This document shows positions 1-12,900 of a stretch of DNA of 64,000 bases, piece by piece. Source of the stretch: Phalacrocorax aristotelis (lineage: Eukaryota; Chordata; Aves; Suliformes; Phalacrocoracidae); NCBI RefSeq assembly GCF_949628215.1, contig NC_134278.1, forward strand, positions 44,225,191 through 44,289,190, in the 5' to 3' direction. The notes below the pieces were generated by a model. The model had not been told where the DNA came from, did not search any database, and saw nothing but the letters and a program-made list of their open reading frames with translations. Each line of letters opens with the position of its first letter. Within the stretch, counting starts at the first letter, position 1. A program made the translations under genes and the position numbers.

Positions 1-909
1 AAAGAGAGTAGTTCAGAAACTGATGTTCTTAAACAAATTTATTACTTTAAGACTGCTAGAATTTGCCCCGCACTACTGAAGCAAATGAAGTTTTGCCTTA
101 GACTCTCCTGAGAACAATTCTGTAGGCAGCGACAGATAGTAATTGGGGGAAAATGAGGAGAATTTGAGTTACGTATAAGAAAAGGCCAAAGATTTCAATG
201 AGACTGGGATGAAATAATAAATAATGCATTGTAGCACATCAGTCATGGCAGTAACTTAATTCACATCATATTCATAGAACTAGAGTATTCTACAGCCTCA
301 GAAGTATTGATCTCAATGTTTTATGGAAATAGAGCTTATATTATTTTTATTTATAGCTTAAATTACATTTATTTCTCAGGCAGCCAGTTTATTTGAAATT
401 TACTGGCAATATTCCGGGAGAAAGTTGTGATTGATATTTACACATTGATATGGATTATTTGAATAAAAACCTTATTTATCAAAATATATGCTACAAAATA
501 CGGTGTAAATTAATCCAGATCAGTTACACTAATAACCGTTGGCTCTGGAATGGAAGAGAACTTCAAGAACAGCAAAAAGAGCAGCCCTAATACACAATAC
601 AGAGCACACACAATGAGATTTCATGTTAAAGGGTTTCTGGTTTCTTTCTCTGTTGGTTAACCTTTGACACGTTTAAATAATGTGCTTCCCTCTCTGCCCT
701 CCCCTTTCGCTGTTCAAGACTTTTACTCCTGATGCAGAATGGAAATTGCAAGGCGTTTTGAATAGTTAAGTGAGTCTATTTTGAAGTCTAAAATAACTTC
801 CAATAATCCAATTATAAAGGAATCTTATTTTTATAAAGTTAGAAACATATTTTGTATTGTAAGCAAAATGGAATCAGTTCTAGAATTTTGTCCAAGAAAC
901 AGAATTTAA

Positions 910-956
910 TAGGCATTTAGCTTATTGGATCTTAGGCATTTAGCTTATTTGGATCA
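910..956. repeat. 23-bp tandem duplication
   Basis: Two adjacent copies of a unit starting TAGGCATTTAGCTTATT, at 910-932 and 933-956, with period 23. The second copy has one extra T. It looks like a recent local slippage duplication. Its right end runs into the hairpin at 948-985. Confidence 0.9.
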
Positions 957-985
957 TAACTTACAGGATTCAGTTATGATCCAAA
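948..985. repeat. Perfect 14-bp inverted repeat with 10-nt loop
   Basis: The arm 948-961 (TTTGGATCATAACT) is exactly the reverse complement of 972-985 (AGTTATGATCCAAA), with a 10-nt loop between. It could extrude as a cruciform or fold as an RNA hairpin. The left arm overlaps the second unit of the 23-bp tandem duplication. Function is unknown. Confidence 0.9.
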
Positions 986-2194
986 ACTAAACACTGTCTA
1001 AACTGGGGAGGTCTGATTCTCTGCCTTCTCCCCTCCTTACCTTTATCAGCGCACATTTTTAGCAGTGCAAAGTAATTCCAGAATGGACATAGACCAGCAC
1101 AGTTCTGACGTTGTAGGTTTTTACACCAACTTAGCACAGTTGTGAGTCATCACACGAGATGTAATATAGTAAGAACAATCCTGAGATGACTGTGTTTGCA
1201 TTATATCTATTTATATATCTATATCTATCAATAAAAAAGGAATAAAAAAGAAGACATGCCGTAATTATTACCATTATTACTTACAAACATTATGAAGATT
1301 CCTGAGGTTTCATGTTTTGAGGCTTAAACAAGTCTCTAGCTGTGAGGTATGGAAAAAAGACCAAACTGAGGAAAGTGCATATTTAGTAAAATAATGGGAG
1401 TTTCTAAAATCTTTCTCTAAGTGCTACAGCTTTGGTTACAAAAAGAGGCAACAGATTGCAGTAGAGCGCCTAGGAATCTGCTATAGAACAGTAATTCCTG
1501 TTTCATCTGAAAGTGCTTTAGAGTTGTAAAGGTCATTTTGCAAACTGTTAGTCTTATGACTCGATAGCCCCAATAAGTAAAGAATATAGATGTGAAACAA
1601 ATAAGGAGTATAGATAGAAAATAGAAATTAGATTCTTCCTTATAGAAAATGAAGAATCAGCCCTCTATTTAATGAACACTGGGTTAACTGAAACCACACA
1701 CACAAAGAAAATCAACTTGGGAGTTAAAATGCAGCATCAGATCAATGGCACATAACAAAAAAACAGAGAAGTTCAAAAGTGAGATAGGAAACATATCTTT
1801 TCCAGTTGGAATTGCAAAAGCAATATGGACAGGTATTACCACATGCAAATTGGCTAAGGCTCTGCAATTAATTCCATAAAACTCCGGCTCTGTTGAACAT
1901 CTTTCTGGTTATTCCTTTGCTTGTTTTTGCTAAACTTATCAGATAGGTGCTTGAGAAAATTTGCACGCAATAATTAAGCACTCAGTAAATTGCTCGGTCC
2001 TTGTGACATGTTATGGCCCAGAACCAGAGCTAAAGAGGAAATAGGATTCTGGAGCTTTTGAACAAATGAAAACATGTTCTTGAATTCTTTAACAAAGTTG
2101 TTTCAAATAACAGAACTTACTTGCTGTAACCAAAGTTTTTAGGCAGGTGCACAAATTAGACTTACCCTTCATACCTCCACACTCTCAACTCAGA

Positions 2195-2951
2195 AGGCCT
2201 GGGACAGGGACCAGGTGTTGGCTCTGCAGCTGGGATTCACTGAGGAGGTGACGGGGATCTACCTGGCTGGAGAGCAGCTCTGTGGAAAGGGACCTGGGGG
2301 TCCTGGTGGACAGGAAACTCAACATGAGTGAACAGTGTGCTGCTGTGGCCAAGAAGGCCAACAGGATGCTGGGTTGCATCAAACAGGGCATCGCCAGCAG
2401 AGATAAAGAAGTCATTATCCCGCTCTACTCAGCACTTGTCAGGCCACCCCTGGAGTACTGTGTGCAGTTCTGGTGCCCGCTATACAAAAAGGATGTGGAC
2501 AGGCTGGAAGGGGTCCAGAGAAGGGCCACCAAGATGATCAGAGGACTGGGAAGCCTGCCATATGAGGATAGGCTGGGAGAACTGGGTGTGTTCAGCCTTG
2601 AGAAAAGGAGGCTCAGAGGGGATCTCATCACCATGTATCAGTACTTAAGGGGTAGCTACAAAGAAGATGGAGACTCCCTTTTTACAAGGAGTCACATGGA
2701 GAGGGCAAGGGGGAATGGACACAAGTTGCTCTTGGGAAGATTCCGATTGGACACCAGAGGAAAATTTTTCACATTGAGGACAGTCAACCATGGGAATAAT
2801 CTCCCCAGGGAAGAGGTTGACTCGGCCATGTTGGACACTTTTAAGACTGAGCTGGACAGGGTGCTGGGCCATCTTGTTTAGACTCTGCTCTTCCTAGAAA
2901 TGTTGGCCTAGATGATCCCTGAGGTCCCTTCCAACCTGTGATTCTGTGAAT
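2195..2951 (+). mobile_element. CR1 LINE, 5'-truncated, sense
   Basis: The 3' part of a chicken-repeat-1 (CR1) non-LTR retrotransposon. It covers the end of ORF2 (reverse transcriptase C-terminal region), a short 3' UTR (GGCCTAGATGATCCCTGAGG, then CCTTCCAACCTGTGATTCTG) and a degenerate ATTCTGTG-type tail near 2938-2950. CR1 copies are typically 5'-truncated, which fits. The left boundary is approximate because homology fades around 2190-2250. The right end is set by the tail. Sense orientation relative to FUT9. Confidence 0.92.
2282..2881 (+). pseudogene. CR1 ORF2 C-terminal fragment
   Basis: An open frame of about 200 codons ending at a TAG at 2879-2881, encoding the C-terminal end of CR1 ORF2 downstream of the reverse-transcriptase catalytic core. 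Characteristic blocks are [62 protein letters not shown] and the terminal [13 protein letters not shown]. The frame continues upstream of 2282 with a typical TWLESSSV lead-in, so 2282 (a GTG) is not a true start. There is no endonuclease domain and no YxDD-type active site, so the fragment is inactive. It is notable only because the frame has no stop or frameshift over this length. Confidence 0.88.
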
Positions 2952-3531
2952 TGATGAATAACTTCATCCCCATTAGCAGCAAAGCAAAGGTGGTGACAGA
3001 ATCCAGATGGGTATGAATATGCTTGTTTGCATTCACAAGTTCAGGCTCCTGACCTGAATGAACACAGGACTGTGTCCCTTTGCCCTGTATTTTTTCAGGA
3101 AGTAGCACAGCCTTAGGTAAAGTCCCTTCTTTGGATACTCTTTAGGTTACTGTTCTCTGGTAAATTAACTTAGAAAATGAAACTAAATTATTTGAAATTA
3201 AATATTACAGTTGTAAAAATTCCATAGGCTGAAATTACCCATACATGCCAAAATTACTGCATTGCAAGATTTGTGTATTCCTGTAATGCTTTCCATTTGA
3301 ATAATATTGCTCAAATCAAGCATTACCTCAGGCACTATTTCCTCTTTATCCTATAGGCAGTCACTTGTGCATGTTCTTGGAGGACTATTTTATTCTGTGC
3401 CCAGCAAACCATTTCTGTGAAAAAATTCAATAATCAATCTGTAAGTGAAACACAGCTCCAAGTCACCATAAAGTCCTGTCACACAGTATCTATATGACAG
3501 CATGTTTTAACTACAGAGAGCAATGCATTTA
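2952..3531. other. Non-coding spacer between two CR1 copies
   Basis: A 580-bp AT-rich interval between oppositely oriented CR1 elements. I see no gene, repeat or motif I can support. Confidence 0.5.
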
Positions 3532-3945
3532 TAGAATCATAGAATCATTAAGGTTGGAAAAGACCCTTAAGATCATTGACTCCAACCACTAAACTACCAC
3601 TGCCAAGTCCACCACTAAACCACATCCTCAAGCACCACGTTTACTCTTCTTTTAAATACCTCCAGGGATGGAGACTCAACCACCTCCCTGGGCAGCCTGG
3701 TCCAATGCCTGACAACCCTTTCGGTGAACAAGTTTTTCCTAATATCCAACCTAAACTTCCCCTGGCACAGCTTGAGGCCATTTCCTCTCGTCCTATCGCT
3801 TGGTACTAGGGAGAAGAGTCTGACGCCCACCTCGCTACAGCCTCCTTTCAGATAGTTGTAGAGAGCAATAAGGTCTCCCCTCAGCCTCCTCTTCTCCAGA
3901 CTAAACAACCCCAGCTCCCTCAGATGCTCCTCATAAGACTTGTTC
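3532..3945 (-). mobile_element. CR1 LINE, 5'-truncated, antisense
   Basis: A CR1 3' end read on the minus strand. The tail (AGAATCATAGAATCATTAAGG) is at 3534-3554, and the 3' UTR and ORF2 C-terminus follow leftwards to about 3945, where homology stops. The minus-strand frame 3615-3945 encodes [38 protein letters not shown] and the terminal [14 protein letters not shown]. It belongs to the same subfamily as the sense copy at 44276-44816: both keep GGCAGTGRT-type 3' UTR wording and the same ORF end. Truncated and inactive. Confidence 0.93.
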
Positions 3946-6900
3946 TCTAATTTAGAAATAAACTGCAACAGTATCTTCTCCAGGAGCTATTTTCCTTGAT
4001 ACAACTTTCTTCCTAAAATCTGAAAATTAAATCATGTTGTGTCTTTGCATTGTTTATTTCTGTTTCTGTTTTTGCCATATAGATGAAAAATCTACAAGTG
4101 TTTATCACTGTCTGTATTGTTACTCCAGTTCTAATTCCTTTTTGCTATTCCCAAATTTTGTGCTCTTTTTCAATGTCATTAGGATTATACATACGTGTGC
4201 ATTCCCTCCATTTTACTAGCCAGTCCTTTAGGTATAGAATTTAGTGGTTATTCTGTCTGCATGCTCTGTGGGTACCTCACCTTCTTCAATGATGGTACCT
4301 CAACCTCAACTTCTTGTTCTCGTTTCTCTCATGACCCTTTCTTTCCTCTGTGTTCTGCCTATACATCATTCTAGAAATAGCTACCCTTTCCTTTAAATCC
4401 CTTCTGAATAACCTATTTTCTGTGATGCCCACAAGAATCTCATCCATCATTTATCTACTTAAATATGTTTCATCCATTTATCTAGATAGCATAATAAATA
4501 ATCCTGACTTGGATCTATCCTGCCAAACATTAGCAGTTGTAACAAAGGTGTAATCCTGGTATGAAGGGAAATCCTCTACTTCCATCCTTCTGCCCTCATT
4601 CCTTATTCTCATATTCATTATGTTACATGCAGAATAATTTGGCATATTTTCTTTGGTTAAGGATCCTTGTGTTTCAGCACAAATATTTGATCATTATTAA
4701 GCATTATTAAATTATAGTATTACTTAGTTTTTTGCAACTGGAAACGCAGACATATGTCAACTTGCAAAGATGAAAAAGTGCATTTTTCCTTATATTTCTA
4801 TTCCTTTAATTATAAATATGGTACTACATATATATTTTTAAATACTTTCTATTCATTAAATAGTTTAATAATATTTTGAAGACATATTCAGTACTTGAAG
4901 AAAGTAGTATCTACTGTTTTCAGTCTAGAGAACAGACAGCAAAGAAACACAAAACAATTATACTCAGCCTTTGAGCTACACAAAAAAGAGTTATGAAATA
5001 GCATATGAATAGATTACAAGTCAGATAGGGATTTATCTGCAAAAGGGAAACATTTTCTGGTAATGGTGTAATAAATGTACACAGTGGCAATTACTAAAAC
5101 ACATGCATCGGAACAAAGGGAAGATCACATATAAGCGTGATCAATATAAATTGTAAAAAAAGTGGTTCCATTTAAAATGTATTTGGAATTATGAAATGTA
5201 GCACTAGCCTAAAAACTGAAAAAAAAAAGGAACTAAGAAAAATAAATGACCTAATTACAAGATCATCTGTGCAGCATTGGAGATATAATAGCACTTTATC
5301 TGGGAGATGGCAAGTGATCTTACAAATGAAGACACCTATCGTGGTACTTCAGAGAACAGGGTGAGAATGTTAGCGTCTAACTCCAAGATCCCGATTCAAA
5401 ACGTAAAAGCGCTTTTGAAGCACTGCTTCATCTCATGAAGGTCTTTCCCTTTTGGGATCACAAAATCCTAATTAAAATGTCTGTGCCTACACATACTCCA
5501 AAATGTTTCAGGAATACAATTTTAAGAGGTAATTTTCCTTTTAGCAAAGAGTGTGTGAGTCACACAACAAACGTGTCTTTTCTTCCTCTTTGTCCCTTTT
5601 TTGTTAGTGTGGACTAGCAGTGGGATGGCTGTTGCAGAGTCTCTGTTAGTCAGCAGGAAAGGACCTGTCCCTTACTCCCCTGCACTGCCAATGGTCTGTG
5701 TTATCCCTAGTGACTGTGAGAGGAAAACACATGGAAAGAAAAGGAAACTCAGGTATTTCGGTCAGTCACGTAAGCAGTAGCTCTTGGCAGAATATCAAAA
5801 CCCCATGCACAAGCACTGAAAGCAAAGAAGCTGTTGAGAGTCTGGGATAATTTGTGTATGATGGCACACACTGATGCCTCATCTTCCTCTCCTATAAGGA
5901 TGTTCACTGAATATTAATGAATGAAAAAAGATGGCTATTAGGGATCTTAAAAACAAGAGCCAAACAGCATATTTGTTTAAGGTCTACTGTGCAGGGCAGT
6001 TGTTCACAAATGTCTCTGTGGAGTTAGGCTGTGTTTCTCCAGTCTAGACTATAGCTTCCTCATTATTCTGACCATTTCATGCTTAAAAAGCTTTTTGTTC
6101 ATGGTATGTTATCCTACACCTGCTCATTTCTTTCATTTTTAAAACCAAGTTACTTTCCTGTTGTGAAATTTCAGTACCATATGGCCGACACAGTGTACAT
6201 GTAATGGGCAGTATTTCTTTCTTTCAGGCATGTGCTTACCACCTTATTCTAATTTTGTTGAAGCATGATCACAAATTCTCCTGGGAAGTCTGGCTTATCA
6301 GACCTAGGGGTTTATGTTATACCCATGGCAGTAGGGTATGACCACCTACTCTGTTTAACTGCTAAAAAATGAGGATTCAAATCTTTGTGCCTTAATACCA
6401 AACTTGGAAGAAGACACTCCATGTTTTAAAATCACAGTAGGTCACTATTAAAAACCATCAGTTTGAGACAGAAATCATGGATGGTGACTGATGCAGACCA
6501 GTAAAACCTGTGTTCCTCTAAGCTGGTTTATTTCAATATTTTCATCAGAAAGCATATGGTATTTCTGTAATAACTTTTGTATGATGTATACATACTTCAA
6601 GTCCTCATAAAAAGTATCTTTCTCTTTTCAACCCCCAGTAAAAATCAGTTCTTCCTGTCCTGAATAAATCTTAGCAAGTGTTTATATTTTGCAGTCAAAC
6701 TATCCTCATTACTTGTGAGGGTGACTCATGTTATCCTTAATTGCATGGTGCATTTTTAAAAAAATCCTAAGCTATAGTTTGGAAACTACCCAAATTTTAA
6801 AAAAATAGATGTTACCATCTTTAATGTGATATAAAATTCATTTCAGTTTAAGAAAAGTGATACTTTTTGTTGTTTTAGGATGCAGGTGATTTCTTACAGT

Positions 6901-9089
6901 AACTGTTTCATCAGAAGACTGACATATATTTTTTCTCATAAAAAGTATATGCCCTTGTATTTTAACATAATATGAGAATCATGTTTCTAATCTGACTTCT
7001 GAACATAGCTGCAATAAATAGTTTTATATCTGTTTTTTGTGAATAACTTGTATGTAATTACATAGTCTTGCTCTTAGAATGAAAGTTAAGCAGTGCTCTG
7101 ACTTTTTTACTTCTATGTTTTCATATTCCAACAGGATGAATTCCATAATTAGAAGTTTTTAACATCGTCCACAGACAATTTAATTTGCATGTTACTCATT
7201 ATTTTAGGATAGTCACAATAGTCTCTTAATTATGCAGCCTGTGGTGAAAGTGTGCAGTTGATAACAGAAATACGGTGTTTAAAAAAACATCAATTCTGAT
7301 ATCACGATATACAGAAAGGAATATTACAGATTTTCCAGCTCTGAAATCAGAAACACAGAGAAAGGAAATATAAAAGCAATGATGGCATATATATATATAT
7401 ATATATTTGTCTTGAACAAGGCCATCACAACAGCCACTTTCTGCTGATATTTCATTACCCAACTGTTCCACCTGTGAGACCTAGACTCCTGATATCTAAG
7501 GGATGGTGAGGGCTGCCTGTACGTTCTCGTCTCAGCTCATCCGCCCTCCCATACTGATTTTTTTTCCATTCCTCTTTTCAATAGGTTGTGTTCTTTTCCT
7601 GCTCCATGTTATTATCTCTCATGAGATATTACAGATTCTGTGACATCCACTCTTAAAAGTGACAAGTGTCAAGTCATGGACTGAGTAAAAGGGAGATGAA
7701 GAGAACCAAAGAAGGGAAAGGAAGGAGGGAGTTAGGGTATAAGCAGAAAATAAATGTGTGGTTCAAATATACAGATAACTTGGATAATTTCCAGAAGGTA
7801 AAAGGAGGAAAAGAGAAAACACACGTAACAAAGGAAGCATTGAACGGTAAAAGGAAAGAAAATACACAAAAAGATAATTTTAAACTGTATTTAAGAGATC
7901 CTGACCCAGCACAGCAAACGTAAATTAAAATCTGCATCCACTCTTGCACTGAGTTAATCCAGTTCACAACGGATTTGTTTTTATTGTACCTTTGTTATAA
8001 TAATAATGTGTGCTAATATAGATAGTGTGTACAGATTTTAAATGTAGTTTTTCTAGGTATACTGTGAGTGCCTTTCATTTAAAATATAATATCTCTGGCA
8101 GCAGAGGAGATAACTAGGAAAAAAAATTAGCAGCTTTTTACTGGCAAAGCCTAGGTATGAGATTGGCAACCTTGACAAAGGTAATCACAGGATAAAAATG
8201 TTGTCCTTCTATTTAAAATAATTTTGTGAATGGAAGTTAAATTTTAGAGTTTCTGAAGTATGTACAGTTCCTTCCCCCCACATCTTTACTTAAACTATAA
8301 AAGACTATCTTGCCTGCTGCATTGGTATGCTTGTTGGATTAAAATAATTAGATTTGAAATGAAGCCTGCAGAAAGTGCTGCTGTATTGTCAGTCACTTCA
8401 GCATGATTAACTTGCTTTTTAAAATCGCTTGGTAGCATAACAAGAGTTCTGTATTGCTTGATTAAATAATACATAGAACTAATGGGGTGAATCTTGTTCT
8501 GGGGTGCAATCCATTAAAAACTATGCTTTTTTTTCTTTCTGCTAAGAATTTTTTTGTTTGGTTTTTTAGAGATTTTATAAATCATACAGGTCAAACAGAA
8601 AAGAGCAATATCAATTCCATGTGCATCTCATTTTCCCTTGATTGTACACTAAACCGTTAGATTTTAGTTGTTACTGTTATGGAATACTAGTGAACGTACT
8701 CTTTTCATATGCAAAAACATGGAAAAGCAAACAATTTAGTGTAACTGTGAGCAGAAATTAGCTTACTCTTTCTTTTTTTAAATAAGGTGGAACTGAAGTC
8801 CTGCTGAATTTTTTTAAGAAGTCTGTGATACGTTTCAGCAGATTTGGGTATTAACTCTAGTGCTCTAGTAAAATGGTTAGCTAGAGACCTCTCAACTTCA
8901 GTTCAATGTAGCACTGTCATTGAAATCCTTCAGTAGATTCCAATTGCCTATACCATGCAAGACAACCCAACTGAACTGGCAATTTAACCTGGAGGGAGAA
9001 TATAGGAATCAGCCTACAGACTATTTTCTGGTCTTACCATAAAAATCCTTAATTAATCCTTCCTGTGCTTCATATACTTTCTCAGTATT
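3946..9089. other. AT-rich non-coding stretch
   Basis: Five kilobases without a supportable gene. Open frames on both strands are short (under 100 codons), low in complexity, and show no recognisable domain. It contains a TA dinucleotide run at 7387-7407 and many homopolymer A/T runs. Probably FUT9 intron or upstream flank. Confidence 0.45.
7387..7407. repeat. (TA)n microsatellite
   Basis: About ten uninterrupted AT dinucleotides inside an AT-rich region. Expected to be length-polymorphic. Confidence 0.9.
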
Positions 9090-9925
9090 TATTGAGGAGG
9101 GACCCTAAGGTAATTCAGGAAGGAATGGACCTCACAACATTTCTAGTCCAATCTTCTGCTAAAAGTACTCTCAGATCTGAGGTCAGGCCAGGTTGCTCAA
9201 GGTTGTGTCCAGCTGGGTCTTGAAAAACTCCAAGGCTAGAGACTGTACCACATCTCTGAGCAGCCTGTTCCATTGCTCGGCTATCATCAGGATGTAAAAA
9301 TTTCTCTTTATACCTGGTTTGAACCTCTCTTTCCAGTTTGTACCCACTGTCTCTTAGTCTCTAGCCATGTACTGCTAGAGAGGATCACGGCTTAATCTTC
9401 TCATTGACTTCCTTGAAGGTCTGGGGGGCTGCTATAGTACCCTCAAAGCCACTTCTTTTCAGGCTGAAAAAGCACCAGTCCCTCAGCTTATTCTCACAGG
9501 GCAAGTGCTCCAGCTCCCTGAGCATCTTGGTGGTCCTTCATGAATTGACTCCAGTTTATCAGTCTGTCTTGTACTGGGGGACCCAAAACCTAGCCACAAA
9601 ATCTAGGTGTCGTCTGAGTGCTGAATAGTGGGGAGTCATCACTTCCCTTGATGTGTTGGCTATTCTCCCATGCAGCCCCAGATGCTGCTGGCCTTCTTTC
9701 CTTACAGGACACACTGATAGCTCACATTCAGCTTGCTGCCTGCCAAGATCCTCAGGTCCTTTTTGGCAGAGCTGTTCCCCAACAAGACAGTCCCCAGCCT
9801 ATGTCATTGCAACGTGTCTTCCTCCCAGGTGCAGGACTTGGCATTTGTTGTTGAAATTTGAAACCTTCCTGCTGGCCCATTCCTCCAGCCTGTTTAGGTC
9901 CCTCTGGATTGCAGCGCTTACTTAC
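9090..9925 (-). mobile_element. Long, degenerate CR1 LINE, antisense
   Basis: An old CR1 copy on the minus strand. Landmarks reading along the + strand are: the 3' UTR area (ACCTCACAACATTTCTAGTC, AGGTTGCTCAAGG) at 9130-9210; 'GAGCAGCCTGTTCCATTGCTC' wording near 9257-9277; the ORF2 end (CAGGCTGAAAAAGCACCAGT...CTCAGC) at 9460-9490; GGCCTTCTTTCC near 9690; CACATTCAGCTTGCTGCC near 9722; and GTGCAGGACTTGGCATTTG...TTGAA followed by CTGGCCCATTCCTCCAGCCTG at 9830-9895. This is a longer piece of ORF2 than the other copies retain. Many stops and indels mark it as ancient. The tail has been lost, so its boundaries are approximate. Confidence 0.8.
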
Positions 9926-12900
9926 TTGTTCCCCAAGGCAAAAAAAATGTCAGTCCCTCACCAAGGAACACCTTAGTCATCTAAAGACAGAAGTCTTTGA
10001 AAGTTTTTCCAGTTAAAGAGGTGACAAGGGTTATCTTCTCAAAGGAAATTTGATCAAGTGTATGGTTTGTCTGATACCCAGCTCAAACAGATACTGTGTG
10101 CTAAATGTGAAAATGTTCAGACCTGAAAGAATTTTATTCAGGTTATGATCTGGGGCACAATATGGCTTTATGGCTTTACAGGCACAAAAGCATCCTGGAG
10201 AAGAAGCTGTGTCCTGTGTGAAGCACAGCAACTTCATAGCTGATGTAACTGGTGTGGGTGGGTAATGGTCGTTCACAAGTCAACCCAACAGTCAGAATCA
10301 GACAGCTCATGAAGGCTAAGCCTTTCTTAGTCCAAAACTAACATGAATTTTTATTGAAAAGGACATTTTTGTTGCCCTTACATAACCTTCACTGCTGATT
10401 TAGTGCAACTTTGGGGTATACTTTTCTTCTGAATAAGGCTGTTTCAGAAGAATGCAGGATCTGAACCACCTTTGTTGAAAGCAGTATCAAGTTTGTCTGA
10501 ATCTTCAGATAATACATTTCCTCTGTTTCCTGATATGCTAAATCCCATTCATTGGTTTGTCAGTGCCAGAAATCCTGGAGTCAGGCTTGTCACTGGCAGG
10601 CAGGTCCATTCATAAACATGCTGTGTTTTTCCCTCACTAGAGCATCCAGGGAGTTTCATCTCATCTAAAAGAGAAGAAAGCGAACACCTTCCTCCTGGCT
10701 TTTTTCCCCTACAGATGTACCTGCCAAACTCTGTAATTCATATGATAAACTCAGGAATGCCCTTTTGGAGGCTGGTATCAAGACCTTTCCATCAACTCAC
10801 GCACCAGAAAAGCCTTTCAGTATTTCATTTCAGGTCAACAAAAGGTTTGGTTTTGGTTTTTTTTTTTTTTGAAGTGGATGGCAGTATGTCTGTGGTCACT
10901 AGAGTGAGAGGTCATTTATCTGTCCTCATACCATGGCTGATTAAGGCAGTTGAATTCAGAGAATCAGGCACGATTTACAGTGATCAAGGTTCAATTCTTT
11001 CCACAGCCCCATGCACTGAATTTAGGCTGAATGAAGGTTTTGTATCTTTCTTGCCCGACAAGCAACTTAGTATCACAGGTGTACATGATCCTTATGTTTT
11101 CCTTGTCCAGTTGATAGAGGGGATTGCTGAAAAAAGGCAAATAATGTAGGCTGAGGCCAGCCACTATAGCAGCCATCATCTCCAATTCTTTCTCCCAGCT
11201 CAAGTTTAACATTAATATGCTACCAAATTTGAAATGAAAAATCTAGTTCTTTTGTCTCTGTCATCTGTATCCAATGACTACCTTTTTTTCTACCATATTT
11301 TTTCTAATGTTTGTCAGCCTACTGAGCTCTTCTATCAGTATATCCTGGAATGATTTCACAGGGCTACCATTCCCCAAAACCCCCATATTATTTGAGTGAC
11401 ATTTCCCTGCATGGCTATAAAGCATGCCAACTTCTACTGCTCTCTTTTATTCTTAGTCACTCTTAGCTATAGATTCGTTTTACCTTTTTGATCTTTTCTC
11501 ATAAATCAATTCCTCCAGGACTTTTTATCACTTTGCTTCCATTTCATGGTCTCAGTCTGTTTTCATCCATATCCTCTGAAGCCTTCCTGTCCAGGACTGT
11601 GCCCTCCCCTGAGTGGTACAGAGAGGTATTGTCTCTTTTTTCTTCTTTCTTATGATGCATCTTCAAAAGCAGCCCTTTGTTACATATTATTTTATTTGAG
11701 TTTATTTATGAATATCTTAACATGAAAAGAGGCTTTAGCTACAAAAACAAAAACTTCTAAAGAAATCCTGAACTGGAACATATTTTCTTAGTTCTCTGGT
11801 AACCCTGAAAATTCTGGCAGCTTGTGTTCTCTGTACCACGGATCACAGCCTTGTTCTTTTCTTTTCGGAATAAACTATTTCTTTATTGGCTGGTCAAACA
11901 TGTTAATAGCCATTCAGGAGAACGTGGCAAGAGTAAGCATAGTTCTACTGATGGAGAACTGAGATAGCAGTGTTGACTTCGCATGACCATTCTAACCCGG
12001 AACTTGCATTAGCTCTATTCCAGACACCAGAACAGCTGACCAAACATCTAATGCCAGCTCACAACACTCAAACAAACTAAAAAAGAAACCTAAGGCTTTT
12101 TTCCGTTCAGGTTTTGAGGAGTGGCTTCATAGCCACATAGCTATGTCACTTCATTGATTTCCAATTAAAATTTTGAGGAAATGAAACTAAAAAAAAAGAG
12201 CCCAAATGAAAAAGATTTCAAGGGGCTCTGTCATCTTTAGATGTTCAACTTCTGACAGACTATCCAGGCTTGTATAGGTCCTCTCCATGATCAAAGAGGA
12301 AGACTGTGTCAAAGTTCTGAATAGAAATCAGAAGAGCTAGTTCTCTATTTTGTTCAAAATGCCATGCACCTTAACCTGAACCTACTGGCCAGAGCAATGC
12401 TTTTCAATCTACTTGCACCTGGTTCTATTTTTTACTTCTAGAAGATATTTTATTGGAAAGTCTGAAATCATTCCTGCTGCATCTTTGAACAGATGACAGG
12501 AAGACCACCTCATTAGTTCATAGTGAGGACTGGTCAACCTCACACATTCAAGTGAATACAGTAAAGCTAAAATTTATTGTGTCTCTCAAAATGAGATAGA
12601 AATGTTATGGTTGACCTATTGCCAATTCTTCTTCTGAACCTAATGATTATACAATAACTTCTTCCTAGTTTAAAGAGTCATCCGTGTATTCCTTACATCT
12701 CCTTTTTTAGAGCTGTTTGCTGCCATCCATTTTACACATTATGTTGGTACCTTGTCATCTTTGTTACAAGCTCCAACCGTCACAGTTGCCTGAGCTCCTC
12801 TCAGGTAGTGCAGTTTCTCCTAAAGTCATCAGGGACCTCTGTGCAGTTAACCAGGAGCTCACCAACAGCATACTTTCTAGCTTTTAAGTGTTTGAAATCA

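Larger units (their letters stand above)
1..2194. other. AT-rich non-coding stretch (probable intron/upstream flank)
   Basis: No open frame of convincing length or composition and no repeat family that I recognise. It is AT-rich with scattered A- and T-runs. The only structure I can support is the small duplication and hairpin around 910-985, listed separately. It is probably intronic or upstream of FUT9, by inference from the distant coding exon. Confidence 0.5.

Noticed and set aside
10715-11149. 144-codon + strand open frame as a possible gene
   Set aside because: No recognisable domain; it crosses a T-run that encodes a phenylalanine stretch, and it lacks any supporting splice or promoter signal. 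Likely chance.
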